From positions 434,001-498,000 of the forward strand of contig NZ_MRTD01000001.1 in NCBI RefSeq assembly GCF_001956295.1: a stretch of 64,000 bases of DNA. The letters run 5' to 3'. This document shows, piece after piece, positions 1 through 9,016 of this stretch; the stretch's first letter is position 1, and each line of letters begins with the position of its first letter. Below the pieces are notes generated by a model that saw only the letters and a list, made by a program, of their open reading frames with translations, did no database searches and had not been told where the DNA came from. This DNA comes from Paenibacillus sp. FSL A5-0031 (GTDB lineage: Bacteria; Bacillota; Bacilli; Paenibacillales; Paenibacillaceae). The position numbers were made by a program, and so were the translations under genes.

Positions 1-1713
1 TATACGCCGAAGGACGGGGAAATTTACATTACGGCTTCAAGCGAACCTCTATTCATCCAAGGGAAAATCGATAAAGTCATGCAAGGAAGCAAATATAGGC
101 TGAAGAGCGAACCATCCTTTACTGGTGATCCTATCAGCGTAACGTTATCCGTATACAAAGCATCATCTTGGAATCCGCCAAGCGCCCGCATTCAATTGCA
201 AGGAGCAGTTCAAAATATACAGGCTTCTTCGGTCGGTACCTATCCTGCCGTATTTCAAGGAATAGGTGAGCCTGGCAGCTACACAGCAACGGCGGAGCTT
301 GTCGTTGGCGGCAAAAAAATCGGCGCCTTAAAAAATACAGTGGTGATCAAGCAATCGGAGGAGCTTTCTGTCAAACATGTGCTGAAGGAGGGCAGCAACT
401 TCCTGAGAGTTCGAATCGATAATACAAAGCCGGTTGATAGGCGGTTGACACAGATCGATTGGCAGGTGGGTGCGAATACCGAATCAGAAACTTATAATAC
501 GGTGCTGCCTGGTTTTACGGATTATACAATTGATCTTCCAATTCCTGCACTGATAGAGGGAACTTTAACGCCTCACCAGCTTACCGTCAATTTGGATGAT
601 GGCACCGTATTGTCTTCTTCAGGCAACTTGAGCAATATCGCTATCGCAAGTATGACGCCCATCATTAACCGCACGGTGCAGGTGGATGGGTCGATGGACG
701 ATGTAACCGATCTCCCTGGCATCGACCTATTTGAGGAAGGCCATTCAAGAGTGGTGCCGCATAATGGGCCGGAGGATTTGAGCGGTAAGCTATGGGTTAC
801 GTATGATAATGACCATCTCTATCTGTCGGCAAAGATCCATGACGATCTATTCTCGCAAACCAAATCAGGAGATGCGATTTGGAGCGGAGACAGCATTCAA
901 TTCGCTATTTCTTTGGGAACGCCGGGAGAGGCGGCGGAATGGTATGAATACGGAATGGCGCTGACACCAAACGGACCGGAATTATATCGGTGGATGGCGA
1001 TGAGTGGTGTATTGACCGGACCGGTTACAAATCGCCAGCTCCAGATTACGAGAGATGAAACAAACAAGGATACGATCTACCGGCTCGCATTGCCTTGGAC
1101 GGAATTGTCGCCGATTATTCCGAGTGACGGGATTCTAAGCTTCTCCGCTCTTGTGAATGAGAATGACGGCAATGGACGCAAAGGATGGCTGGAGTGGGGC
1201 GGAGGCATCGGGTCCAATAAACAGTCTAAACTATTTAAGCCTATGTTGATCGGCGGCGCTGGTTCAGCAAGCGTTAGCGGTGTGACGCTTGACAGGAGCC
1301 TACTTGAGATGACTGCGGGTGACCCTGCAGTTGCACTTCTTGCCGCGGTGACGCCAGAGAATGCTGCGAGTAAAGAGGTAACGTGGACAACAAGCGATCC
1401 GAATGTTGCGACAGTAAATGCAGGGGAAGTTACGCCTGTCGGAGTGGGTACGGCAACGATAACGGTAACGACGATGGATGGTTTATTTACAGCCAGCTGC
1501 ATCGTTACAGTCACATCTGCTCCAGTCGTTGATCCGGAGGTGGAGACACCGATGCCTACTGAAATCGTGGAGCCTGGGTCAACAGAAACGCCAGAACCTA
1601 GTGAAACGGTAGTGCCAGTACCTAGTGAAACGCCAGAGCCGGGAAAGCCTGAAATAGCTCCGAATCCAGTGACTCCGGAGCCAACGACTAAAGCGCAAGA
1701 GAACGGAGCTTAA
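1..1713 (+). CDS. secreted carbohydrate-active protein, 3' part (CBM9-like + Big_2)
   Basis: The reading frame is open from base 1, so the start and any catalytic domain lie outside the window; the ATG at 79 is internal. The visible part has beta-sandwich segments, then a CBM9/DOMON-like carbohydrate-binding domain (roughly codons 225-415; it contains a stretch ending WEWGGGIG). A bacterial Ig-like Big_2 domain follows (VSGVTLDRS through a TWTTSDPNVATV core). The tail is rich in Pro, Glu and Thr and carries repeated EPSETP-type units. Such architectures are typical of large extracellular glycoside hydrolases or sugar-binding proteins of Paenibacillus. The catalytic family cannot be told from what is present. 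No LPXTG or SLH anchor is seen at the C terminus. Confidence 0.75.
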   Translation, partial: YTPKDGEIYITASSEPLFIQGKIDKVMQGSKYRLKSEPSFTGDPISVTLSVYKASSWNPPSARIQLQGAVQNIQASSVGTYPAVFQGIGEPGSYTATAELVVGGKKIGALKNTVVIKQSEELSVKHVLKEGSNFLRVRIDNTKPVDRRLTQIDWQVGANTESETYNTVLPGFTDYTIDLPIPALIEGTLTPHQLTVNLDDGTVLSSSGNLSNIAIASMTPIINRTVQVDGSMDDVTDLPGIDLFEEGHSRVVPHNGPEDLSGKLWVTYDNDHLYLSAKIHDDLFSQTKSGDAIWSGDSIQFAISLGTPGEAAEWYEYGMALTPNGPELYRWMAMSGVLTGPVTNRQLQITRDETNKDTIYRLALPWTELSPIIPSDGILSFSALVNENDGNGRKGWLEWGGGIGSNKQSKLFKPMLIGGAGSASVSGVTLDRSLLEMTAGDPAVALLAAVTPENAASKEVTWTTSDPNVATVNAGEVTPVGVGTATITVTTMDGLFTASCIVTVTSAPVVDPEVETPMPTEIVEPGSTETPEPSETVVPVPSETPEPGKPEIAPNPVTPEPTTKAQENGA

Positions 1714-1835
1714 TAGATACACGTTGAAAGGCAGGAGATGAGCAGTTCGCCTTAATGGCGGTCTGCTCACTGTCACTACAATGGCGACAGAGGTCAGGGG
1801 CTAGCCGCCCCTCCTACTCGATTTGATGCCGAATG

Positions 1836-2645
1836 TTAGACACTGTCGATAACCATCTTTTTGAGCGGTACCATCGATTCTTCCGGGACATAAAATTTGA
1901 ATTTATTGTCGCTGATTTGTCCAAGCAGTTGACGGCGGATCGGATCTGCATCCATTAATAGATGTTCGTCTGCCTGATGATAGTCAATTGGACGCATCCA
2001 GATCGGGCTATAGCCGAGAAAGAGCTGCCTTCTCGTAAATTCGGATTGATTGATCGATCCGGCATGCCATAAATTTTGTGCGAAAATGAATACATCACCC
2101 GGCTTTCCGCACACTTGTACCTCGCCATCCAATTGCTGGCGCACATCCTTGTGGTTCGGATTATAGGGCTGCCTGTGGCTGCCCGGAATAATCTTTGTAT
2201 TGCCGCGGTTCGGCTGTGTCATATCGCTCAAAATGTAACAGACTTTTATATAATAAGTAGCTGTTAAGCCTGCAATAACCGGAAACTGTGGATGAGGGCC
2301 GTCTTGATGCCAATCGATAAAGCTATGGGAAGCCGTCTTTATATCATTTGGATTTGGTTTTCTCACGGTCAGATGAGAAATATGCAGCTGAATATTATGT
2401 CCAAGCAAATTAACGATTAAGGGAAGGATTTCTTCGTGATCGATCAATGAGGCAATTTCAGTATGCCGAGAGACGCTGTTATAAATATTATGAGCAAACG
2501 TATCTTCCTCCTCTGCAAGGACCTCATCGATAGCTGCATTCAGGAGTGATACCTTTTCCTGTGAAAGTATATCGGGTAAAACCAAGTATCCTTGTTCATG
2601 AAAACGGCTCATTAATTCTGGAATATTTAGCGAAGCTGTACGCAT
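1836..2645 (-). CDS. phytanoyl-CoA dioxygenase (PhyH) family protein
   Basis: A 269-aa protein of the Fe(II)/2-oxoglutarate-dependent PhyH family. The metal-binding facial triad is visible as H113 and D115 in WHQDGPH and H194 in NLWHAGS, with Arg205/206 as the likely 2-oxoglutarate contact; GSHR sits between them. Family members hydroxylate diverse small molecules and the substrate here is unknown. The start ATG is preceded by a strong AAGGAGGAG. The gene is divergent from an AraC regulator, which probably controls it. A second PhyH-AraC pair lies at 9.0-10.6 kb. Confidence 0.85.
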   Translation of the reverse strand: MRTASLNIPELMSRFHEQGYLVLPDILSQEKVSLLNAAIDEVLAEEEDTFAHNIYNSVSRHTEIASLIDHEEILPLIVNLLGHNIQLHISHLTVRKPNPNDIKTASHSFIDWHQDGPHPQFPVIAGLTATYYIKVCYILSDMTQPNRGNTKIIPGSHRQPYNPNHKDVRQQLDGEVQVCGKPGDVFIFAQNLWHAGSINQSEFTRRQLFLGYSPIWMRPIDYHQADEHLLMDADPIRRQLLGQISDNKFKFYVPEESMVPLKKMVIDSV

Positions 2646-2757
2646 TAGCCTCTCCTCCTTCTTGTAATTAATTTAATTATATGCGACAAATTTTCGTTGT
2701 ATAATGTATAGATCAATCAACTTTCTTGTAAATAATTTCATAAAAGGAATGATGGGA

Positions 2758-3561
2758 TTGGACAAGCCTAGGTTTCGCGAGCCCGAGCTGATTTACCATG
2801 TGTTTGTGAAGGATGCTGCGCATTTTCAGAAGACAGAGGATACTTACGATCACTGGGCTTTATTCATTGTTGAAGAAGGCGGCTTTGAGTATAGAATGGG
2901 AAATTCGAGGAGCGAGAGAGCTGTAAAAGGGGAGATGGTGCTTTGTCCACCCCATATGACCTTTTACCGCAAAACAGATGGCTTGTCATTTCACCTCATC
3001 GGGTTTCAGTGGCGGAATGCAGATAGCGCTGCCGGGGAGGACAACACCACTTTGCCCCCTACAGGAAAGCTTATTCTACTCAACAAAAAAAGAATGAGTT
3101 CTACACTTTCTTTGCTTCGCGAAGCTCGTTATGTGAAGGATAATCTGGTGCTAGAATACAAGAAACATCTGTTAAGGGATTTGATGTATGTCTATCAGAT
3201 CGAAAGCATGAATCGTAAAACAAATTATTTATATAGCGAGAACCAGGTCTTGCAGCGCGTGGTACATATGCTTGAGCAGCAAGCGGAGGAGGGCGTTTCC
3301 TTGAAGGCGATCGCGATGGAGCTCGGCCTCAGCCAAGTGCAATTGACCAGACTGTTTAAGCAGGAATTTCAAACGACACCAAGTTCTTACGCCGCCAATC
3401 TAAGAATGGATAAGGTTAAGCTTATGCTAGTCAATTCTTCATTTACGCTTGCGCAAATAGCGGAGCAATGCGGGTTTACGGATGAGCATCATTTGAGCAA
3501 AAGCTTCAAGAAATCGTTTGGCATGAACCCGTCCTCTTATCGGAAAGCTTATACGATTTGA
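2758..3561 (+). CDS. AraC family transcriptional regulator
   Basis: N-terminal cupin-like sensing domain followed by a C-terminal double helix-turn-helix of the AraC/XylS type (last ~100 residues, ending in the usual FGMNPSSYR signature). The frame is open from an ATG at 2704. However, a TATAAT box covers 2700-2705, and the only Shine-Dalgarno-like AAAGGA (2743-2748) lies 9 nt before TTG 2758, so TTG 2758 is preferred. ATG 2749/2752 are alternatives but sit too close to that SD. The gene is divergent from the PhyH gene, with about 110 bp between the starts, and probably regulates it in response to a small ligand. Confidence 0.8.
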   Translation: MDKPRFREPELIYHVFVKDAAHFQKTEDTYDHWALFIVEEGGFEYRMGNSRSERAVKGEMVLCPPHMTFYRKTDGLSFHLIGFQWRNADSAAGEDNTTLPPTGKLILLNKKRMSSTLSLLREARYVKDNLVLEYKKHLLRDLMYVYQIESMNRKTNYLYSENQVLQRVVHMLEQQAEEGVSLKAIAMELGLSQVQLTRLFKQEFQTTPSSYAANLRMDKVKLMLVNSSFTLAQIAEQCGFTDEHHLSKSFKKSFGMNPSSYRKAYTI

Positions 3562-3610
3562 GCGAATCTATTTCGACAATATATTCCATATAAATTTCCT
3601 ATAGGAGTAT

Positions 3611-3645
3611 AAATAAAAAATAACCGCTGGTTTTAACCAACGGTT
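3611..3645 (-). terminator. rho-independent terminator
   Basis: Inverted repeat 3622-3632 / 3635-3645 (AACCGCTGGTT with one mismatch), flanked on the left by an A-run that becomes a T-run on the minus strand. It ends the Asn-rich secreted protein gene. Confidence 0.65.
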
Positions 3646-3661
3646 ACCGGACAAGCTGGTA

Positions 3662-4060
3662 TTAATAACAATAATAACGCTCCCAAATTTTGAATGAATC
3701 GTCCTTATGCTTATCCCACCAACAGATATCTTCCCACCAATCATCATTGTCGAACCAATCATCATTGTCGAACCAGTCAAACCAGCCTTTCTTGTCCCAA
3801 TCTTTGTCGTTCTTATTTTTGCTTGGTTGGTTTGAATGATTATTGTTATTATTATTCTTGTTGTTGTTTTGCTTGTTATTATTGCTGTTGTTGCTGCTGT
3901 TATTTGTACTTTTCGTAATGGAGAACACAGACAAGATACTTGATAAAAAACCTTTCTTTTCATCGTATGGTTCTTTACTGGATGCAGCAAATGCGGAAGC
4001 AGGATACATACAGATGGTGATCAGCAACGTAAGTGATAAGATTTTTTTGAATTTGGACAT
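3662..4060 (-). CDS. secreted Asn-rich, Trp/Asp-repeat protein of unknown function
   Basis: A 132-aa protein with a clear Sec signal peptide (MSKFKKILSLTLLITICMYP, then ASAFA-A). After it come a long Asn/Lys low-complexity stretch and a C-terminal region of repeated W-F-D-N-D-D-W units rich in Trp and Asp, with two Cys. The start was chosen at the ATG preceded by GGGAGGTG (about 7 nt spacing); longer in-frame extensions upstream lack a signal peptide at their N terminus. An exact 18-bp tandem duplication encodes part of the C-terminal repeat. I do not recognise the family. The composition suggests a metal-binding or surface-associated small protein, which is inference only. Confidence 0.6.
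   Translation of the reverse strand: MSKFKKILSLTLLITICMYPASAFAASSKEPYDEKKGFLSSILSVFSITKSTNNSSNNSNNNKQNNNKNNNNNNHSNQPSKNKNDKDWDKKGWFDWFDNDDWFDNDDWWEDICWWDKHKDDSFKIWERYYCY
3737..3772. repeat. 18-bp tandem duplication inside coding sequence
   Basis: Two exact adjacent copies of CCAATCATCATTGTCGAA at 3737-3754 and 3755-3772, with a decaying third copy after them. It keeps frame (6 codons per unit) and encodes the WFDNDD repeats of the secreted protein on the minus strand. Confidence 0.9.
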
Positions 4061-4248
4061 GACATCAACACCTCCCGTCCCCGCTCTAATGGCGAACTTA
4101 ATGTTCGTTATAAAGAATTTTATAATAATTATATCCTTTTGTAAACGAACAAATTGAAGAAAATGGATAGTTTGGAGGAGGACTTTAGCCATAGTTTCGT
4201 AGATAATAGAGTGAAGAATACTAGTTAAATCGAAATGGAGCGGGATGC

Positions 4249-5511
4249 ATGTTATTGTCGAAGGGTCAAAAGGTAGATATCACTAGAGGACGCGAACTTA
4301 CATCTGTGAGAGTTCAATTTGGTTGGACGACTAGAGAAACATCGATGAGCATCGATGCTGCTGCTTTTCTATTATCTGATCGAAATATCTGCGAGAGAGA
4401 TGAACATTTTATATTTTATGGTAATCCACAAGCACAGGATGGATCTATTTCGCATGATGTGACAGAGAAGAGCGGTGACAAGGAAGCAATCACGATACAC
4501 TTGAAGCGGCTGAGTGAAAATACGGAAAAAATAGCTTTTACAGTGACCATTCATGAGGGCGAACGGTTTGGACATTTTATGCAAAACGTATCGCATTTAT
4601 ATATTCGACTAGTAAATGGAAGTACAGATGAAGAGTTGTTCCGATTTGATTATGGCTTGGCGTTTACAAAGGAAACGGCCGTAGTCGTCGGTGAATTGTA
4701 TAGATATAACGGTGAGTGGAAGTTTAACGCAATAGGGAGCGGTTTTTACGGAGGGCTTGAAGCGTTATGTACAAGCTACGGTCTAGAGATTGAGAGGGAA
4801 GAAGCAGAGGTAGCCGCTTCTGCAGCCGAAATGACTTTATCATCCATTGATTTGCGGAAAAAGATCGTCCAAATTACGTTGGAGAAGAAAAAATTAACGA
4901 GTGTTGCGGCTAGAGTAGGCATTGTACTTGATATTTCAGGTTCTATGCAGTCATTATACAGAAATGGTACCGTACAGGAGGTAGTGGAACGAATTCTCGC
5001 GGTTGCCAGTAAATTTGATGATAATGGGATGCTCGATGTCTGGGTTTATGATACTCATTTTAGCCGATTGCCTTCTGTTTCAGAAAAAGATTTTGATCAA
5101 TACGTCCAACGTAAAATTTTGGATAATAACCATATTCATAAGTTTGGGCGCAACAATGAACCTCCAGTTATGGAAGATGTCATTCGTAAATATACGGTGG
5201 AAGAGGAAGCGGCCACGCCGGTATTTATTATATTCATTAACGATGGCGGCGTCGTCAAACCAATTAAAAAGGTCATAACTGCCGCAGCGGTTCAGCCGAT
5301 TTTCTGGCAGTTCGTTGGCATTGGTCATTCCGATTTTGAAGTGTTGAAGCAGCTAGACACCATGGAAGGTCGGATTGTCGATAACGCAAACTTTATACAT
5401 TTGGATGATATAGCAGCTGTATCGGATGAATTATTGTATGATCAGCTGTTAAACGAATTTCCGAGCTGGTTGGAAGCTGCAAAAGCGAAGAGGATCGTTA
5501 GACCAAATTAA
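4249..5511 (+). CDS. TerD-domain / vWA-domain protein (TerF-like)
   Basis: A 420-aa cytoplasmic protein. Residues ~1-190 form a TerD-like domain (starting LLSKGQKVDIT, with acidic Ca-binding-type loops). Residues ~220-400 form a von Willebrand A domain with a MIDAS motif D228-I-S230-G-S232. TerD and TerF proteins belong to a widespread stress-response system (tellurite, phage and colicin phenotypes) and bind Ca2+. Here the two parts are fused and no terZABCE partners are nearby, so it acts alone or with distant genes. The start is preceded by GGAG about 11 nt upstream. A strong terminator follows. Confidence 0.8.
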   Translation: MLLSKGQKVDITRGRELTSVRVQFGWTTRETSMSIDAAAFLLSDRNICERDEHFIFYGNPQAQDGSISHDVTEKSGDKEAITIHLKRLSENTEKIAFTVTIHEGERFGHFMQNVSHLYIRLVNGSTDEELFRFDYGLAFTKETAVVVGELYRYNGEWKFNAIGSGFYGGLEALCTSYGLEIEREEAEVAASAAEMTLSSIDLRKKIVQITLEKKKLTSVAARVGIVLDISGSMQSLYRNGTVQEVVERILAVASKFDDNGMLDVWVYDTHFSRLPSVSEKDFDQYVQRKILDNNHIHKFGRNNEPPVMEDVIRKYTVEEEAATPVFIIFINDGGVVKPIKKVITAAAVQPIFWQFVGIGHSDFEVLKQLDTMEGRIVDNANFIHLDDIAAVSDELLYDQLLNEFPSWLEAAKAKRIVRPN

Positions 5512-5550
5512 TTAGCATTTTTTATTTACAGTAACGACAATGGAAATCAA

Positions 5551-5585
5551 AGCCACCAGCTCAATAGGTCTGGTGGCTTTTGTTT
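5551..5585 (+). terminator. rho-independent terminator
   Basis: Stem AGCCACCAG (5551-5559) / CTGGTGGCT (5570-5578) with a 10-nt loop, followed by TTTTGTTT. It ends the TerD-vWA gene and may also act on the convergent RCC1 gene. Confidence 0.85.
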
Positions 5586-7077
5586 ATTTACTTATGGAAA
5601 TAACTCGATTATCGGGATCCCAATCAATTTTACGATCAAGGCCTTCAATAACAAAACGCAAGGGAACCATGGTCATCGTATCAATAATCATTGGAGGGTA
5701 GTCTAATGTTATCGGCTTGCCATCGATAAATGCTTCTTTCTCTCTAATGGTGAGATTCAGTGTATGGTTAGCATCCGATATGGTCATTTTCCCTTTTACG
5801 TATTCCACTTTTGCACCTAGTTCATTAAATGTACTGCGAAGCGGAACGAAAGTAACGCCTTTGTAAATATAGGGATTAGAAGTGAGCGTTATCGTCTTTC
5901 CGTCGAGCTTAACGGTGATGGCTTTCTTCACTTGGCGCAGCTTTGAAACCATTTCACTTGAAGGAATATTCATTTGATTGTAATAGTCCATAATGGTTTC
6001 ACTGCCTGTTCCATATCCGAATGGCACTTTAGACCATAGAGTTCCGTCTGCCTTCAAAATAATAAAAGAATCTTGATTAAGTGAATGGATCGCAAATTGT
6101 TTCACATTTGAAATGCCTGCAATGGGTGATGGATCAACTAGATCCTTGGAATTATTATATAAACCCCATAACGTTCCATCGGAATGAAGTGCTGCGCAGC
6201 TAAATGTTCCACAGCTTATATCAGAAGCCGATGTTATAAGTTTATTTAGTTTTAAACCTTTGTTTATTTCCCAAACCGTACCATCTGTACCGAGTATAAT
6301 CGATTTTTCCCATGTGGCAGAAACTTTTTTAGCATAAATGCCAGGTAGCTTAAATGGGCTCATCAAATCTCCTGTATCGCTGCCCCATCCATTGTAATGA
6401 CCCCAAATCCATGTTTCTCCTTTCGCATTAATTGCTGCTGAAAGGAAGCTTCCTGCGTGGACGGAGACAATATCTTTTAGTCCTGCAACTTGCTTTGGAA
6501 TATTTTGTTCACTGACGCGTTTGCGATAATCTTCAGGCTTATAGGCGCTAATGTCCATGCGACCCAATTGACCCAACCCGCCGTTCCCCCATGTCCATAC
6601 CGTGCCATCTGATTTTAATGCTAGATTATGGTCTTCTTTCGCAGCAATGTCGATGACATCTGAAAGACCATTAACCATTTTGGGTTTTGTTACAATAGCT
6701 TGTGCGTTTGTATCATAGGTATCAAAACCGCTTACGCCATCACCGTTCCCGCCCCAAAACCAAACGGTACCGTCTCTTTTGAGTGCGAGGCTGTAAAAGC
6801 CTGTGACTTGAACTTTAGTAACGTCACTAAATACAGGTACCGCAGCTGATTTGAAACCAATTGTTCCATCTCCCAGTTGTCCAGCAAAGTTATTGCCCCA
6901 TGCCCATACCATTCCTTGGTTGTCTAACGCTATTGCTACGTTACCAGCCATTTCGACCTGAGTAAATCCTGCAAGCGAATTGGAACTGCTTTCTGCAGCT
7001 TTTAAATTGCTGAGAGGTGTTAGTGATAATGCTAATAAAACAGCAAGGCATACTTTCGTGAAAATACGTTTTTTCAA
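5584..7077 (-). CDS. secreted RCC1-repeat protein with copper-amine-oxidase-like C-terminal domain
   Basis: A 497-aa exported protein. The N terminus is a Sec signal peptide (MKKRIFTKVCLAVLLALSL). Residues ~40-370 are RCC1-type beta-propeller repeats with the recurring form (V/M)W.WG.N..GQLG and LALK.DGTVW. Residues ~390-497 are a copper-amine-oxidase N-domain-like module (VTFVPLRS and MVPLRFVIEGLDRKIDWD are its hallmarks), common at the ends of secreted Paenibacillus proteins. It is likely extracellular, and its function is unknown. The start is TTG 7077, about 10 nt after AAGGAGTG; no closer ATG exists. Confidence 0.85.
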   Translation of the reverse strand: MKKRIFTKVCLAVLLALSLTPLSNLKAAESSSNSLAGFTQVEMAGNVAIALDNQGMVWAWGNNFAGQLGDGTIGFKSAAVPVFSDVTKVQVTGFYSLALKRDGTVWFWGGNGDGVSGFDTYDTNAQAIVTKPKMVNGLSDVIDIAAKEDHNLALKSDGTVWTWGNGGLGQLGRMDISAYKPEDYRKRVSEQNIPKQVAGLKDIVSVHAGSFLSAAINAKGETWIWGHYNGWGSDTGDLMSPFKLPGIYAKKVSATWEKSIILGTDGTVWEINKGLKLNKLITSASDISCGTFSCAALHSDGTLWGLYNNSKDLVDPSPIAGISNVKQFAIHSLNQDSFIILKADGTLWSKVPFGYGTGSETIMDYYNQMNIPSSEMVSKLRQVKKAITVKLDGKTITLTSNPYIYKGVTFVPLRSTFNELGAKVEYVKGKMTISDANHTLNLTIREKEAFIDGKPITLDYPPMIIDTMTMVPLRFVIEGLDRKIDWDPDNRVISISK

Positions 7078-7340
7078 AGGTTAGCACTCCTTATTAAGCA
7101 TTTAGGCTACTACAATTGTTTGAATGGGTATTAAATTGGTTCGAATGTATAGATGCCGATGATGTATGTTACATTCTAAACGAGAAATTTCCATTTTTTG
7201 TTTCACTTTTTTTTGAAACTTTTGGCCGCGCATAAAAAAATAACTATCGAATAAATAATTGCCAACTTGTTATATAAGTCATTCAAGAAGAAGAGTACTA
7301 TTGTAAGGAGAATGAAATAGGAAAGGCGGTTTTGTTGATC

Positions 7341-8747
7341 ATGTCATTTGGCGTTTTTTTGGAGAAAGGTCCTTTAGCTTGGGAAATTATTCAGCAAGAA
7401 GACGGAAGAGGCAAGCTTGCGTTATCGGGCACTTGGGAAGTGGACCGTGCAGTGTTCATTGGTCCATTTCAGGTGTTTGCAAGAGTGGTTCATGAGCATA
7501 ACGGTAGAGATGTATTAAGCTGGACACCATGTGAAATGGTGGGTGAGAATGGATGGCGAGTGACCTTACATGTTCCGACTGGTGGTTTATACCGGTTGGA
7601 AACTTGCTTGCAGCATGATCAGAATGCGCTACTTGGTTCAGGAGCGATTCGCGGAGATATGATCCATCATATCGGTGTCGGAGATTTATGGATCATAGCC
7701 GGTCAAAGCAATGCGGCAGGTTATGGAAGAGGAACGGTAGAAGATAGTCCGATTCTAGGGGTTCATTTGCTAAGAAATAACGGATTGTGGGATCTTGCAA
7801 CGCATCCGTTCAACGATTCCACGGCAACGATCCATGAGGTGAATATGGAGTGGGTAAATCCAGCACATAGTCCGTGGCTGCATTTTGGCAAGTTGTTGCA
7901 AAATGAGCTCCATTATCCTATTGGTTTCGTACAAACGGCTCTTGGCGGTTCTGCGCTTCGTGCTTGGAATCCTGATGAAGAAGGTCATCTTTTTCGAAAT
8001 ATGATCGAAACGGTGCAGCGCTGCGGCGGCAAAGTGGCTGGCGTGGTATGGAACCAAGGCAGTTCCGACTGCAATTCTGAAAGCGCCGATACTTACTTGG
8101 AGCGTTTTACAAAGGTTGTTCAATATTGGCGTAAGGAATTGAACATAGCTGAGCTTCCCTTTGTAACGGTCCAGCTTAACCGCTTCACCAATATTCAAGA
8201 AGACAAAGAGCATCACGACAAACAATGGGGGAAGGTACGCGAAGCACAGCGGCAAGCTGCATTATCCATACCCTCGGTTTCTGTCATACCTTCACTTGAT
8301 TGTCCGATGTCTGACGATATTCACAACAGTCCTGCAGGAAATTTAATAATTGGGAGCCGTGCGGCGAATATAGCATTGCAAGTGGTTTATGGTTTACAGC
8401 GGCAGGCGTACCCGCCTAATTTGGAATATGCCATTTACATACAGGAACATGAATCGGATTCACATGCCATTAAGCTGCGCTTTAAGCATGTATCGGAACG
8501 ACTATTTGCGATAAATCCACAAGCGGATTTGTTTGGTATAGAGGACGAAGAGGGTGCTATTCTATTGAACGGCTGGACAATTATATCGAGCAATGAAGTG
8601 TTGCTTAAATTAACGAGAAAGCCTAGCGGCAAACTTAGTGTTCACGGTGCATATCAGACGAATCCGGCATCTCAGATGCTGATTGATACGGGGACTTATT
8701 TGCCGATGCTGGCTTTTTACAATGTGGAAGCGGTTGCTGAAATATAA
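7341..8747 (+). CDS. sialate O-acetylesterase-like (SASA/SGNH) protein
   Basis: About 468 aa. The SGNH-hydrolase motif GQSNAAG starts at residue 121 (nucleophile Ser123). Later blocks ALGGSALRAW, VVWNQGSSD and a C-terminal SDDIHNS (candidate Asp-His of the catalytic triad) fit the carbohydrate acetylesterase SASA family, which removes O-acetyl groups from sialic acid or other glycans. No signal peptide is visible, so it probably acts in the cytosol on imported sugars. Start options are TTG 7332, TTG 7335 and ATG 7341 after AAAGGCGG (7322-7329); ATG 7341 is listed but TTG 7335 has better spacing. Confidence 0.8.
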   Translation: MSFGVFLEKGPLAWEIIQQEDGRGKLALSGTWEVDRAVFIGPFQVFARVVHEHNGRDVLSWTPCEMVGENGWRVTLHVPTGGLYRLETCLQHDQNALLGSGAIRGDMIHHIGVGDLWIIAGQSNAAGYGRGTVEDSPILGVHLLRNNGLWDLATHPFNDSTATIHEVNMEWVNPAHSPWLHFGKLLQNELHYPIGFVQTALGGSALRAWNPDEEGHLFRNMIETVQRCGGKVAGVVWNQGSSDCNSESADTYLERFTKVVQYWRKELNIAELPFVTVQLNRFTNIQEDKEHHDKQWGKVREAQRQAALSIPSVSVIPSLDCPMSDDIHNSPAGNLIIGSRAANIALQVVYGLQRQAYPPNLEYAIYIQEHESDSHAIKLRFKHVSERLFAINPQADLFGIEDEEGAILLNGWTIISSNEVLLKLTRKPSGKLSVHGAYQTNPASQMLIDTGTYLPMLAFYNVEAVAEI

Positions 8748-8823
8748 ACGTTTTTTTTAGATTACCGTGTAAGAGAGCGGTTGGAATAGAAATAGATGCT
8801 TATAAATCTGTAGTCCAATGAGC

Positions 8824-8872
8824 AAGGACTGTTGACCATGCAGGTAATGCTGAGGTTAGCAGTCTTTTTTTA
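8824..8872 (+). terminator. rho-independent terminator
   Basis: Stem ACTGTTGACC (8828-8837) / GGTTAGCAGT (8854-8863), all ten positions pairing with two G-U wobbles, followed by a run of seven T. Confidence 0.8.
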
Positions 8873-9016
8873 TAATGACGTGTATATCAATTCTAGACAC
8901 AAAGATGATAATCAGAGCCATTGTTGAAGAAGGATCGGCGCAGTAATATACAAGTATAGCAAGACAACTGCAAGCAGCGTCAATCACACTCGAATAATGG
9001 AGAGGGGATTATCATT

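Noticed and set aside
3568..3990. 140-aa minus-strand frame overlapping the Asn-rich gene
   Set aside because: Ile/Thr low-complexity product without signal or SD; it is a shadow of the Asn codons in the other frame.
7312..7320. ATG-AAA-TAG mini-frame after AAGGAG before the sialate esterase gene
   Set aside because: The SD is only 1 nt from the ATG, so initiation there is unlikely, and the esterase has its own AAAGGCGG site.
8761..8872. Possible T-box or riboswitch leader
   Set aside because: Only a single terminator hairpin is clear, no T-box sequence or aptamer motif was found, and it follows the esterase gene, so it is read as its terminator.
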